Shown one piece after another: positions 45,401 to 54,888 of a stretch of 64,000 nucleotides of DNA. The position numbers and the translations under genes are program-made. Source of the stretch: an uncultured Acetatifactor sp. (GTDB taxonomy: Bacteria; Bacillota; Clostridia; Lachnospirales; Lachnospiraceae); the NCBI GenBank assembly GCA_947581865.1, contig CANPWA010000004.1:62001-126000 (forward strand), in the 5' to 3' direction. The first letter of the stretch is position 1, and each line of letters starts with the position of its first letter. Under the pieces are notes generated by a model. The model saw only the letters and a program-made list of their open reading frames with translations. It ran no database searches and was not told the DNA's origin.

Positions 45401-47049
45401 TCATAATCCGGATTATAGTTCGCGGAGATTTTCAGTACCGCCGTATATTCCGTACCTTCTTTCAACCCGCTGAAGGATAAGATCCCTGCATTCCCCTTGG
45501 AATTATTCGATACATAAAAAGACACGCTTTTATTGCCCGAACCGGAAGCGGCGCTTCCACCCTTCTCGGTATATATCAGTGTTGCATAAAAAGAGACGGA
45601 TTGATAATCATACTCTTGTTTTGTTTCTCCGGTGAAAAAGAGCGGAATGGACACTGAACCTGCCCCGGGCTCCGTTTCTCCTGCCCGGAACACAAGATCC
45701 GGACGGCTGGTCCACGCGATCCTTTCAGAGACAAATTCCTTCGTCTCTTCCTCGCCGGAAGAATTGTCGTAAGATTCCGTCGCCCGGATTGCCACAAATC
45801 GGGTGTCGGCATGCAGATAGGCAGCTACATAGTTCAGAGAATACACATTTCCGTCCGGATCATAAAGATAGCTAGTGGAGTCCCATTTGGGATGCAATTC
45901 CTCTCCCGTTTCGTCATACATCACAAACTCCATCTTCACTGCAACGGCATCCGGCGATGCCTCATACTTTCCCTGCGCCTCTGCACGAAATCCGGTAAAA
46001 GTGATATTGAGATCCTCAAATCCGGCTCCCGGAACAATTCCTTCTGCCGTCCGGATCTTTCCCAGATCCAGTTCCTGATAAAAGACGCAGTCCTCTTCGT
46101 TTGGCAGGGAAGCCGGATAGCCTCCGTTATCCAAAACAGCCACCACGATTTTTACCTGATATTCCCTGCCTGCCTCAAGATTATCCGCACGCAGCGTCAT
46201 CGGATCACTGTTATAGCCGTAAAACCAATAATCCTGTCCCGTCCCCGCATGCCATTCCCCGTCTTCACCGGCATAGCACAGCACTTCCCAAAAATGCACT
46301 CCACCGCTTCCCGCATTCTCCGTATCTTTCAATGTACAGGAAGCAAACACAGAATGACTCCCGGCTTTAAGCTCTCCTGCCTCAAAGATAAACGAAGGCG
46401 TATTTTCTCTGGTATATGCCTCCTCTTCCGTAAAGACCTCGCTCCCGTCCAGGATGCCTGCCGCCTTCAGGACGACCTTCACGGTCTTCTGTTGCAACGG
46501 GATAGCATAGCCTGAAAAGGATATTTGATCATCCCCTCTGCTATAGCTGTATAACTGGAACTCATCTATCAATGTTCCCGCTGCATCGTACTGTACGGCA
46601 TAGATTTTCTCATCGGTGACATCTGCCTCTTTGGTAAACACACCGGTGATATGGATTGAAAAACAGTTTTCTTCCGTTACCGATACCTCGGAAAACGCTC
46701 CCGCGGACGCTGTTTCTTCCGCGCTGCCCTCAAGGGCTTTCCCGGCATCTGAGGCTTCCTCTTCGGGTACGCTCTCCTTTGCAGGCGCAGCTTCCTCTTC
46801 GGGCATGCTCCCCTCCGCAGGCATAGTTTCCTCTTCGGGCATGCTCTCCTTTGCAGGTGCAGCTTCCTCTTCGGGCATGCTCTCCTCCGCAGGCATAGTT
46901 TCCTCTTCGGGCATGCTCTCCTCCACAGGCATAGTTTCCTCCGCAGCCTGTGCATACAGCGCAGTCTCCGGCACCATACCTGCGGTCATGGACAGCGCCA
47001 ACAATACCGCCAGGATTTTTTTACATATTTTTCCTGTCTTTTTGCTCAT
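39478..47049 (-). CDS. Giant secreted multidomain protein with leucine-rich and Ig-like (BIG2) domains
   Basis: 2,523 residues. A signal peptide (about 1-35, ending AQA-A) is followed by five 12-residue Glu/Pro repeats (37-96). Further on there is a short leucine-rich repeat block near residue 650 (LTNLSVLSLG, SSLDLTGNELTEIPDL), and BIG2-type Ig folds near 1500, 1590 and 1890 (e.g. VTAVGKGSTVITVTADG). The remaining parts look like beta-sandwich modules rich in Tyr, Ser and Gly. The protein ends in VKLKVVVK with no LPxTG motif or membrane anchor, so attachment to the surface, if any, is non-covalent. ATG 47049 has AAGGAGG upstream; an in-frame ATG 17 codons earlier has none and would spoil the signal peptide. 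Role probably adhesion or matrix contact, inferred only from the domains. Confidence 0.85.
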   Translation of the reverse strand: MSKKTGKICKKILAVLLALSMTAGMVPETALYAQAAEETMPVEESMPEEETMPAEESMPEEEAAPAKESMPEEETMPAEGSMPEEEAAPAKESVPEEEASDAGKALEGSAEETASAGAFSEVSVTEENCFSIHITGVFTKEADVTDEKIYAVQYDAAGTLIDEFQLYSYSRGDDQISFSGYAIPLQQKTVKVVLKAAGILDGSEVFTEEEAYTRENTPSFIFEAGELKAGSHSVFASCTLKDTENAGSGGVHFWEVLCYAGEDGEWHAGTGQDYWFYGYNSDPMTLRADNLEAGREYQVKIVVAVLDNGGYPASLPNEEDCVFYQELDLGKIRTAEGIVPGAGFEDLNITFTGFRAEAQGKYEASPDAVAVKMEFVMYDETGEELHPKWDSTSYLYDPDGNVYSLNYVAAYLHADTRFVAIRATESYDNSSGEEETKEFVSERIAWTSRPDLVFRAGETEPGAGSVSIPLFFTGETKQEYDYQSVSFYATLIYTEKGGSAASGSGNKSVSFYVSNNSKGNAGILSFSGLKEGTEYTAVLKISANYNPDYEEVFSQEITIPAFTTKKNETYEVTEIFPDEEFRSLILKKLGNPQSTTVTTADLEGITTLYAGRNDFSTPVIQKIEGVQYLTNLSVLSLGNHEVEDAAAIDWSKCKKLSSLDLTGNELTEIPDLSGNAMLTYLSLNENKIPESEFAKASSKLPAGVTLSSSVKSSQRVGGLQIITEDTYYQTGQKSFLGVRITGYKTGLPYTFRYLVDGEEVSLENTSWQTAGKVYYNMDTGIGLGEHEFTVEMYADSEQVTSKNAAFTMAAGKAYAEKEMYNFSGRAASFSLYLYSDRPWVSAVLQDKKGTIWAADNDISCYNSNSEFRYRKLSENGLYLDGYKVYYAYVGLESLRNKALQAGTYDVVITYQDGTTETLEGLVSITDQAVVTNIYGASDYDNRGEFFYLSLSGEGIDPTKLRYTYTDNGTEREAVYVAAKPVYRGYVVKLKKSAGLSEEMSGSVTMKLSAKPGYDVIFQQDTCSLYMASGLYYYAYNEAAQKLEAGVTSDWQGRELTWKLTRYQSWEDASDENNPIEEFELQTDSQGMITYLTPFRNGAGCALSAGYYRLDVGDGSRSSYGTFSVAGGSSSVNYWSGASPVSAGTKEQWYYYYSDIPYDKAASEKFTASLTGEGLEQPQKVKTEISAYRPSETGELTKISMQPDLSALPVGSYIITAFYDGQTLSSYNVQVVAADKFILTGAPSVHWISEDSFEVYVSTINTSEQDEYVVKLTDIEGKAVEGLKTKVTHRYSRSLYLEVTGLKKEEAYRSYYLRVEHRKLGAPVGMDGISPYYSDERGKFVQFNTSTFSWYGSGSRVIGLGIYKGISYPVTLSVYRPYDADEVAVVQIQKSDLDDASGNPQTYYFRQSLIDALPDKDALYDLVVVSADGMSSTNDGENIGLRSSGQPGWTVSPTALNLDLGSDQQNSGIITLSGNKNAPAFKSANTDVATVKAVSGSKNQATVTAVGKGSTVITVTADGQSRTVTVNVTKEPVKAENFTIRADSSRIAVGTSTAILATVTPAQAWSSESFVTYTSSDSQVAEVSGEAGKNCRVTGIRPGTADITAVLHSADGTEMTASCQVTVEDVFSEQEQQEKLEEIGTLWYLESSGQGAENGDTTLGDIELPDGWRWENPNEAPAADDALPVQKFRAVYEKEGYVSFSTRLPVNVTRLETAGIIGEDNVLMSAEETVSRIYTAQYQYVGSRPASGLVSYEWETPGTENGLSVTGDAAQDDVEVNIAGGGTLELTVTLTNPDTGRKVWVKTEKQIAANHLYIRPAQDQPAGAIPLGEGSGAQVSETVITTDAAAFDKRNSSKIALEAAALGSGEAYAGTVKWSTSDASVMSVDKKGVVTVKKAGIALICAETEGSRADLQIRVENYAPALENKSVTVYRYSSEGTPIGLFAQNGNAIREVTVNGAKGLIAEEDDETGWCLKVEEGDTSYTAKTTANIQLHVVTDREVPGADGTAAPAAYDLPLKVVVDVTRPDQKSVKFKQTVKPNVFYGGDAAENAVFTVSSSKYVIEDIYTDDPAAEQPSSAGGYYVEEYDAAAGRLVLEAENLNKETLSGYDFSPVVYVKVKGYEAVPLTLQVKTQNKKPVLKFGDAVFTDQDRETDVEVYSGKQKVDAAGMIFGSAKSKLEGITLTGNGNGVDISYSGRKSGIYQVSISSDDWTGDVTAQGKITVVDRKKLALEADTVKVTINTNEAYNETVHVAVGIKGNRGIPVVLNASESKQRLTIAEEKDGFEISAPAGTPKGTYKVKITGNVGGTAVKAVTVTVTVTDKAPEVKLSAKGSINLADRAHTGMTYTVTLKNLPVGLVAEDVLLDENSAKYFSAEVENGKVAVRALDAARIHAKQKYPVTMTLILSNGMEVTAKPVNVTPVDKLPKVKVTTVNGKIYKTGEAPNLAVYDLKSGTAGIRLNVLRMSVEQDKKGVFQNFEVDLEEDRIKVSLTNTNLKAGTYNLNCRLIVSEADNSKPVKVKLKVVVK
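46762..46941 (-). repeat. In-frame 36-bp tandem repeat encoding a Glu/Pro-rich stalk
   Basis: Five units of 12 residues alternate between EETMPAEESMPE and EEAAPAKESMPE types just after the signal peptide. High DNA identity between units and a length divisible by three make in-frame copy changes easy. Confidence 0.85.
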
Positions 47050-47131
47050 AAGACTCCTTCCCTCCTTGCCAATGACCCCTGACCGGGTCATCAAAGACAT
47101 TTTAATTATACACCATCCCGGGCTTTAATCA

Positions 47132-47169
47132 AGTAAAAATGTCCCTCAGGATCTTCCCGGGGGACATTT
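47132..47169 (-). terminator. Intrinsic terminator after guaB
   Basis: Minus-strand AAATGTCCC (47169-47161) pairs with GGGACATTT (47145-47137) and is followed by TTAC. Also insulates the giant-protein gene from read-through. Confidence 0.75.
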
Positions 47170-47223
47170 GCTGACCACTGTATATTTTTATCTTCTTTTT
47201 CGGAAGCCGCTCAGGATCTACTT

Positions 47224-48770
<1,547 letters not shown>

Positions 48771-48884
48771 GAGATAAAATCCCTGTATCCTGCACTTGCG
48801 TCCGACATTGATATACCCACTGTTTTTAAGGTTTGCATTCTACCTTAAATCAGTAACGACTCCTTCTATTTTCAAAGGGGATAT

Positions 48885-48916
48885 TATAAAAGTATGCGGA
48901 TCCGGCTGCCGGATCC
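48885..48916 (-). terminator. Probable terminator after the Rpn-type gene
   Basis: GGATCCGG (48916-48909) and CCGGATCC (48905-48898) form a perfect 8-bp stem with a 3-base loop on the minus strand. The T-rich tail (ACTTTTATAA) begins several bases later, so strength is uncertain. Confidence 0.5.
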
Positions 48917-48922
48917 CGGGGG

Positions 48923-49894
48923 TCAGACGGGAGGGTGGGCTTTCAGCCGGGCGATCTCCGCCTGGAGGGCGGCAATAGTTCGATCTTTCTCAGTGAGGCT
49001 GTGGTCTTTCTCGGCGAGCGCCTTCTGCGCCTCCGCTGTCTTCCGCCTCTCCTCCTGTATGTCGATCTTCTCCATGTTCTCCCACAGTTCTCCCATGTTC
49101 CTGTCCTCCACATTCTTCACATACTGCCTCAGTTCGTCCTCCGGCACATTGATCTTTAACCCCAGGTGGTGGATGATCTGCCCCAGCAGCAGAAGCACCG
49201 CCTCCGGAGCCTTCTCCAAAATCTTCTGCGCAGCCTTCCTCCGCTCCCCCGGCCATTTCTTGAAATCCAGGTCCTCCGCCCTCTGGATCCGGTTGAACAG
49301 CATCACTAACGACAGCTCCTCCTCCCGCGACAGCAGCTCCTCCACGCTGTAGCTGCGCGGGTTCACCACACGGCAGACGAAGTCCGGCACATACTCCCCG
49401 AACATCTCCCCGTATTCCACCCGGTCTCTCCAGCGCAGATCCGCCGTCCAGTTCTCCTTCCCCTCATAGTACACGATGGGGAGGATGAGCGGGTAGTGGA
49501 ACTCTTTCCTCCGGCTGGTCCCGGGCTTGCGGCTGTCCTGATCGTTTCGGTAGAGCATCCAGATTCCCACCATGTATTTGAGCATCTGGAAGCAGACGTC
49601 ATAGTCCACACGGCTCTTGTGTTCGATCAGAGCCACCACATACACCGACGGGCTCTCCTCCTGCGCTTCCCGCCCGTCCTGTCCCGGCGGGCGGCGCACC
49701 CGCACCTTTTTTACCGTATCACCCTCGAACTCCACGCCCAGGAAGGGGCGCAGCCTCTCCGTCTCGTCCGTGATGTCCTCCGGCTGCACATGCTCTAAGA
49801 GTGGCACCCCCGTGTAGCCCCGCAGGAACTGCGCGCAGAGCAGGGGATTGTTCCAGATATCCTTGCTGTTAGTGTCCCTGAATTCGTTTTTCAT
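48923..49894 (-). CDS. Rpn family (PD-(D/E)XK) recombination-promoting nuclease/putative transposase
   Basis: 323 residues. The N-terminal half matches Transposase_31/Rpn proteins: FRDTNSKDIWNNP, FLGVEFEG, and VVALIEHKSRVD in which the Glu and Lys (IEHK) form the nuclease core, then MLKYMVGIW. The C-terminal 60 residues are a charged coiled coil (KALAEKDHSLTEKDRTIAAL). E. coli RpnA is a DNA endonuclease that stimulates recA-independent recombination. AGGAGGAAAAGG precedes ATG 49894. No terminal inverted repeats flank it, and an AT-rich minisatellite lies about 260 bases upstream. Confidence 0.88.
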   Translation of the reverse strand: MKNEFRDTNSKDIWNNPLLCAQFLRGYTGVPLLEHVQPEDITDETERLRPFLGVEFEGDTVKKVRVRRPPGQDGREAQEESPSVYVVALIEHKSRVDYDVCFQMLKYMVGIWMLYRNDQDSRKPGTSRRKEFHYPLILPIVYYEGKENWTADLRWRDRVEYGEMFGEYVPDFVCRVVNPRSYSVEELLSREEELSLVMLFNRIQRAEDLDFKKWPGERRKAAQKILEKAPEAVLLLLGQIIHHLGLKINVPEDELRQYVKNVEDRNMGELWENMEKIDIQEERRKTAEAQKALAEKDHSLTEKDRTIAALQAEIARLKAHPPV

Positions 49895-50154
49895 TCCTTT
49901 TCCTCCTGTGTGGTGGCGGAAGGGCGCGCCTCCCACAGGATTCCGTTTTCTGCCGGAGGTTCACATTCCTCTGTTTTGTTTGTCTGTCTGTTTGGTGTCT
50001 CCGGCGATCTGCCAGGAACCGCATCCAGATCCCGATGCGGCATAAGATAGGGAAATGATCTTATTTACAGGTAAAATATAACATCCTTCCGGGGAAAAGA
50101 CAAGTGAAATTTTTATGAAATCAAAAAAGACAAATAAGCAAAAACAGAATAAGT

Positions 50155-50237
50155 AAAAAGTTAAAAAAGCAAAATAAGTAAAAAGTCAAAATAACAAAAT
50201 AAATAAAAAGTCAAAATAACAAAATAAATAAAAAGTC
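50155..50237. repeat. AT-rich 25-bp minisatellite upstream of the Rpn-type gene
   Basis: Three full units of 25 bp (50155-50179, 50180-50204, 50205-50229) plus a partial fourth; the second and third are identical, and degenerate copies extend left to about 50120. The unit is nearly free of G and C on the plus strand. The gene-free stretch 49895-50303 holds nothing else that I can identify. Confidence 0.9.
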
Positions 50238-50303
50238 AAGAGAGGTCACAAGATGTCAAAAGGACTCCAGGGCAAAAGCGGAGGACCGCCCGCTCCCGCA
50301 GGC

Positions 50304-50441
50304 TCAGCCGTTTCCTCCATAGTTACGCGGCGTACCCCCCGGGAATTCCTCCCCGGCGCGGACGACAGTGCCATCAGCGAATACCATGGAGGCGGCAAGC
50401 AGCCATGCGAGCATTGTTTTTGTTGTCTTTCCTGTTCTCAT
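50304..50441 (-). pseudogene. Truncated secreted-protein start (45 residues) or small secreted peptide
   Basis: ATG 50441 is preceded by AGGTGG and opens MRTGKTTKTMLAWLLAASMVF, a convincing signal peptide (cleavage expected near VRA-G), then stops after about 15 further residues. The basic-hydrophobic start resembles the beginnings of large clostridial surface proteins, so the likely reading is a 5' remnant of a larger gene. A true small secreted peptide is possible. Confidence 0.4.
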
Positions 50442-50531
50442 TGCGCTTTCCACCTCTTTTTTCTTAAACTTTGATCGATCTATTTCCATCCGGCTCTCAC
50501 AAAAGCCGGAATTGTTTACAGACAGCGCGCG

Positions 50532-51026
50532 TCAATCGGTAAACACCTTCCTCGGCGCGGCGTTTTTCAACGCTTTGACCATCTCAGCGGATGGGCTGAA
50601 GATCACCTTCATGCCTCCTTCATAATACATCACATAGCGTTCATCCGGCTGAAGCTCCTGACCGATGCTGTAATCGGCCACCTTTACATTTCTGTTTTTG
50701 AAATTGTCCAGATGCCAGGACTTGATGGGGGCAAAGATCTCCATGCGGTCAAGGCTGTACGCCGCCACGCGCTTCCGCTTCGACTGCGCCAGGATCTTGT
50801 CCACGGTGATCTCCTTGTCCAGATATAGATACTCATATTCTACATTGCTGTAAAGATTTGCGAAATACGCCCCGATTCCGGCAAGCGCGGCTGGCAGTAT
50901 GGCAATGGGGAGAATGAACATCACCAGGAAACTCAGAACCGCCGCCACGATCAGGACGACCGTGAGGATCTTCGCCGTCACGGATTTTTTGGCGCTCACC
51001 AGACATTCCACATACACATCACTCAT
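50532..51026 (-). CDS. DUF6106 family membrane protein
   Basis: 164 residues. Two membrane helices at about 17-60 (LTVVLIVAAVLSFLVMFILPIAIL and the following segment), then a soluble domain with YEYLYLDKEITVDKI and a hydrophilic end. Similar to DUF6106 proteins and to PH-like membrane domains. Function unknown. ATG 51026 has GAGGG nine bases upstream and is preferred to the upstream ATG at 51077. Confidence 0.8.
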   Translation of the reverse strand: MSDVYVECLVSAKKSVTAKILTVVLIVAAVLSFLVMFILPIAILPAALAGIGAYFANLYSNVEYEYLYLDKEITVDKILAQSKRKRVAAYSLDRMEIFAPIKSWHLDNFKNRNVKVADYSIGQELQPDERYVMYYEGGMKVIFSPSAEMVKALKNAAPRKVFTD

Positions 51027-51101
51027 GATTTTATTACCCTCTTTGCTTCGTTTATAATATGTCTTATGATATAACATCCGCGGACAAGTTTCAAGCCTTC
51101 A

Positions 51102-51130
51102 TTGACTTTGGAGACAAAAATGATTATATT
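51102..51130 (+). promoter_or_regulatory. Promoter for the membrane-tethered protein at 51202
   Basis: TTGACT (51102-51107), 17-base spacer, TATATT (51125-51130), placed in the intergenic space shared with the divergent DUF6106 gene. Confidence 0.6.
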
Positions 51131-51201
51131 GATAATAATCGGTAAAGCATATCAAATATGTATGGCAAAACTACAGCGTCAGAGAGAAAGGTGGATATCA
51201 T

Positions 51202-51951
51202 ATGCCGGTCATGGATGAATTCCGCGAAGAACGCGAGGCGATCAGACACGGAACCGCTAAACAAAAATATCAGTATTTTAAAGATTACTACAGGATACCG
51301 CTCATCATCATTCTTGTGGCGCTCCTCTTTCTGGGCACGCTGATCTATCAGATCGTCTCCAACAGGGATCCTGTATTTTATGCTGTGATGCTCAACTGCA
51401 TCTCCCCCGAAGAGCATGACTGGCTGATCGGAGAGTTTGCAGACTATGCGGGCATCGACACAGAAAAAAATGATATCCAGATCGACACGGGCGCACGGTT
51501 CACCATCGATTCCATGGATGAGGATTCTTATGTCACCATTCAGAGGCTGGGCGCGTACAGCAGCATCGGACAGCTGGATGTGATGCTGGGCGGCGGCGAT
51601 GCGTTTGCCTATTTTGCCGGCACCGGATATTTCCTGGACTTAAGGACCCTGCTCACCGAAGAGCAGCTTCAGAAATACGAACCCTATCTGTACTATATTG
51701 ATGCCGCTCTGGAGGTAAACTATGATCCCACAAAATCCGGATCCTTACTCTATGCGGATCCCCGCAGACCCGAGGAGATGGAGGATCCCGTCCCCATAGG
51801 CATCTATGTCGACAGCAGCCAAAAGCTAAAGGATGCCTTTGTCTTCCAAAACGCAGAAGACGGCATTGTCCTGAGTGTTTATTCCACAACCCATCATCCG
51901 GACAATGCCATCGCATTTCTTGAGTATTTACTTGACGAAACCGTCTCTTAA
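51202..51951 (+). CDS. Membrane-tethered extracytoplasmic protein of unknown function
   Basis: 249 residues. Cytoplasmic, charged N-terminus to about residue 30, one helix (PLIIILVALLFLGTLIYQIV), then an external domain of about 190 residues. Stretches such as LDVMLGGGDAFAYFAGTGYFLDLRTLL and the end AIAFLEYLL recall extracellular solute-binding proteins of ABC importers, but the domain is only about half their size. AAGGTGG precedes the ATG. Its stop codon overlaps the convergent gatB stop by four bases. Confidence 0.7.
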   Translation: MPVMDEFREEREAIRHGTAKQKYQYFKDYYRIPLIIILVALLFLGTLIYQIVSNRDPVFYAVMLNCISPEEHDWLIGEFADYAGIDTEKNDIQIDTGARFTIDSMDEDSYVTIQRLGAYSSIGQLDVMLGGGDAFAYFAGTGYFLDLRTLLTEEQLQKYEPYLYYIDAALEVNYDPTKSGSLLYADPRRPEEMEDPVPIGIYVDSSQKLKDAFVFQNAEDGIVLSVYSTTHHPDNAIAFLEYLLDETVS

Positions 51952-53423
51952 CCGAGCAGTTCCTTAAGCAGACGATTGACCCCTGCGGGATCCGCTTTGC
52001 CCTGCATCGCCTTCATGGTCTGTCCCACGAGGAAACCGATGGCTTTCTCCTTGCCGTTCCGGTAATCCTCCACGGACTGGGGATTGGCGGCGATCACTTC
52101 CTCCACGGTCTTTCGGAGGGCACCCTCATCGTTTACCGTCTTAAGCCCCTTTTCCTCCACATAAGCGGCCGGATCCACATCCCGATCAAACATCGCCTCG
52201 AACACTTCCTTGGCCACTGTGGAATTGATCACCTTTTTCTCCGTCAGTTCGATCAGCGCCGCCAGATGTCCGGGCGAGAAAGAGATATCCTCCGCGTCCA
52301 TCTCCCTCTCCTTTAAGATGCGCAGCGTCTCCACCATGAGCCAGTTGGACACCTTCTTGGGCTGGGCTCCCAGTGCCACCGTCTCCTCAAAAAGATCCGC
52401 CATGTGCTTGGAATCCGTGATGATGTCTATATCATAGTCCGGCAGATCAAAGGACTCCCTGTAACGCTTTCTCTTTTCCTCCCGGAACTCCGGCAGTTCC
52501 TCCCGCACTTTCTCCAGCCATTCGTCGCTGATGGATACGGGCACCAGATCCGGATCGGGGAAATAGCGGTAATCCTGGGCGTCCTCCTTGGAACGCATGG
52601 CATAGGAGGTCTCCTTCGCGTCATCCCATCTGCGGGTCTCCTGCACCACCTTTTCCCCGGATTCCAACAGATCGATCTGACGGGCGCGCTCCCCCTCGAT
52701 CGCCCGGGCGATCGCCCGGAAAGAATTCAGATTCTTCATCTCCGTCCGGGTGCCGAATCCCTCTGTCCCCGCTTCCCGCACGGACAGGTTCACGTCCGCT
52801 CTCATGGATCCCTCCTGAAGCTTACAGTCGGAGGCTCCCAGATACTGGATGGTGCAGCGCAGCTTCTCCAGATAGGCGATGACCTCCTGCGCGCTGCGCA
52901 TATCGGGCTCGGAGACGATCTCAATCAGCGGCACGCCGGAACGGTTGTAATCCACCAGAGAACAGCCCTCCCATTCATCGTGGATCAGTTTTCCCGCATC
53001 CTCCTCCATGTGGATCTCATGGATGCCGACCTTTTTGGTATATCCTGCGCCCTGTCCGGCCCCGGGCAGATCCGCTCCGCCCTCCCCGGGCACCTCGATC
53101 TCCACCCAGCCGTCCCGGCAGATGGGCAGATAAAGCTGGGAGATCTGATAGTTCTGGGGATTGTCGGGATAAAAATAATTTTTTCTGTCAAATTTACAGT
53201 ATTGGGTGATATGACAGTTGGTCGCAAGCCCCACTTTCATCGCGTACTCCACCACCTGTCTGTTGAGCACCGGGAGGGAGCCGGGCATACCCGTACACAC
53301 GGGACAGGTATGGGTGTTGGGCGCGCCCCCGAAGGCGGTGGAACATCCGCAGAAGATCTTGGTCTTGGTGGCAAGCTCCACATGCACCTCCAGACCGATG
53401 ACGGTTTCATATTCTTTTGCCAT
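51948..53423 (-). CDS. gatB: Asp-tRNA(Asn)/Glu-tRNA(Gln) amidotransferase subunit B
   Basis: 491 residues, normal length. ETVIGLEVHVELATKTK and CGCSTAFGGAPNTHTCPVC (kinase-type domain with zinc Cys) at the N-terminus; the C-terminal YqeY-type helical domain ends NRLLKELLG. GatB phosphorylates the Asp or Glu carboxyl on the mischarged tRNA; GatA supplies ammonia. Since glnS is present nearby, the Asn route is the likely use here. Follows gatA by one base. Confidence 0.97.
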   Translation of the reverse strand: MAKEYETVIGLEVHVELATKTKIFCGCSTAFGGAPNTHTCPVCTGMPGSLPVLNRQVVEYAMKVGLATNCHITQYCKFDRKNYFYPDNPQNYQISQLYLPICRDGWVEIEVPGEGGADLPGAGQGAGYTKKVGIHEIHMEEDAGKLIHDEWEGCSLVDYNRSGVPLIEIVSEPDMRSAQEVIAYLEKLRCTIQYLGASDCKLQEGSMRADVNLSVREAGTEGFGTRTEMKNLNSFRAIARAIEGERARQIDLLESGEKVVQETRRWDDAKETSYAMRSKEDAQDYRYFPDPDLVPVSISDEWLEKVREELPEFREEKRKRYRESFDLPDYDIDIITDSKHMADLFEETVALGAQPKKVSNWLMVETLRILKEREMDAEDISFSPGHLAALIELTEKKVINSTVAKEVFEAMFDRDVDPAAYVEEKGLKTVNDEGALRKTVEEVIAANPQSVEDYRNGKEKAIGFLVGQTMKAMQGKADPAGVNRLLKELLG

Positions 53424-53424
53424 A

Positions 53425-54861
53425 TCATTTCACCCCCTGCTCGTAAGTGTAGGCCGCCCGGATCAGTTTTTTCTCCTGGAAGCAGTCCCCGATCAGCTGC
53501 AGCCCGACGGGCAGCCCTTCTTTGTCCGTGCCGCAGGGAAGGCTGATCGCCGGCAGCCCTGCCAGATTGACGGAGATGGTATAGATATCTCCCAGGTACA
53601 TCTTAATGGGATCCGACAGACTTTCCCCCAGCTTCGGAGCCGTGGAGGGAGCCACAGGTCCCAGGATCAGATCATATTTTGCAAACGCCTCGTCGAAGGC
53701 TTTTTTGATCAGCGCCTTCACCCGCAGGGCTTTCAGATAATAGGCGTCATAATAGCCGGAGCTTAACACAAAGGAGCCCAGCATGATGCGGCGTTTTACC
53801 TCCGCCCCAAACCCCTCGGAACGGGTTTTCTTATACATGGGATGCAGGGATTGCGCCCCCGCCGCCCGGTATCCGTATTTGATGCCGTCAAAGCGCTCCA
53901 AGTTGGAGCTTGCCTCCGCCGCGGCAATGGTATAATAGGTGGGCACCGCGTACTCCACCAGGCTCAGATCAAATTCCTCCACCACGGCACCTCTGTCCCT
54001 GAGGGTCTCCGCCGCCGCAAGCACAGCGTCTCTCACCTCCGGCTGCAGCCCCTCGCCAAAATAATCCCTGGGAACGCCGATGCGCATCCCCTGCACATCC
54101 TCCGCCAGCGCGGAGGTAAAATCCGTATCCTCACGCTTCATGGAGGTGGAGTCTTTCGGATCATGGGATGCGATCGCCTCCAGCACGGCGGCGCAGTCCC
54201 GCACGTCCTTCGTCAGAGGCCCGATCTGATCCAGGGAGGAACCGTAGGCGATCAGCCCGTAGCGGGATACCGTTCCGTAGGTGGGCTTCATGCCTACCAC
54301 GCCGCAGTAGGACGCGGGCTGGCGGATGGATCCGCCGGTGTCCGATCCCAGGGCCGCAAAGCACTCCCCCGCCGCCACGGCTGCCGCGGAGCCGCCGGAA
54401 GAACCGCCGGGCACATGATCCGTATTTCGGGGATTTCTGGTCACGCCGAAATACGAAGTCTCCGTGGTGCTTCCCATGGCAAACTCATCCATATTGGTCT
54501 TGCCGATGATCACCGCTCCGGCCGCCTCCAGCCTCTCTACCGCCTCCGCGCTGAAGGTGGGGACGAAGTTTTCCAAAATCCTGGAGGAACAGGTGGTAAG
54601 GGTTCCCCTGGTACACAGATTGTCCTTGACGGCAAAGGGCACGCCTGCCAAAGGTCCGTCAAGCTCCCCCGCATCGATCTTTGCCTGCACGGATGCCGCC
54701 CGCTCCAATGCTTTCTCCCGCTCTAAAGTGACATAACAGTGCAGCTGTTCCTCTGTCTCGTCAATCCGGGCAAAGACTGCCTCCACAGCCTCCGCCGCCC
54801 TGATTTCCCCCCGCTTTATTTTCTCCGACAGTTCCACTGCCGTATGATCCAGAATTTCCAT
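53425..54861 (-). CDS. gatA: Asp-tRNA(Asn)/Glu-tRNA(Gln) amidotransferase subunit A
   Basis: 478 residues. Amidase-signature protein with the Lys-Ser-Ser triad in GVPFAVKDNLCTRG and GGSSGGSAAAVA. It hydrolyses glutamine and passes ammonia to GatB. Separated from gatC by 259 bases that consist mostly of a 47-bp tandem repeat, unlike the tight spacing usual for gatCAB. Confidence 0.97.
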   Translation of the reverse strand: MEILDHTAVELSEKIKRGEIRAAEAVEAVFARIDETEEQLHCYVTLEREKALERAASVQAKIDAGELDGPLAGVPFAVKDNLCTRGTLTTCSSRILENFVPTFSAEAVERLEAAGAVIIGKTNMDEFAMGSTTETSYFGVTRNPRNTDHVPGGSSGGSAAAVAAGECFAALGSDTGGSIRQPASYCGVVGMKPTYGTVSRYGLIAYGSSLDQIGPLTKDVRDCAAVLEAIASHDPKDSTSMKREDTDFTSALAEDVQGMRIGVPRDYFGEGLQPEVRDAVLAAAETLRDRGAVVEEFDLSLVEYAVPTYYTIAAAEASSNLERFDGIKYGYRAAGAQSLHPMYKKTRSEGFGAEVKRRIMLGSFVLSSGYYDAYYLKALRVKALIKKAFDEAFAKYDLILGPVAPSTAPKLGESLSDPIKMYLGDIYTISVNLAGLPAISLPCGTDKEGLPVGLQLIGDCFQEKKLIRAAYTYEQGVK

Positions 54862-54888
54862 ATACGCTCCCCTTTCCTAAATGATCCC

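Noticed and set aside
48923..49894. Complete transposon around the Rpn-type gene
   Set aside because: I found no terminal inverted repeats or target duplication flanking it; the adjacent repeat is a tandem array.
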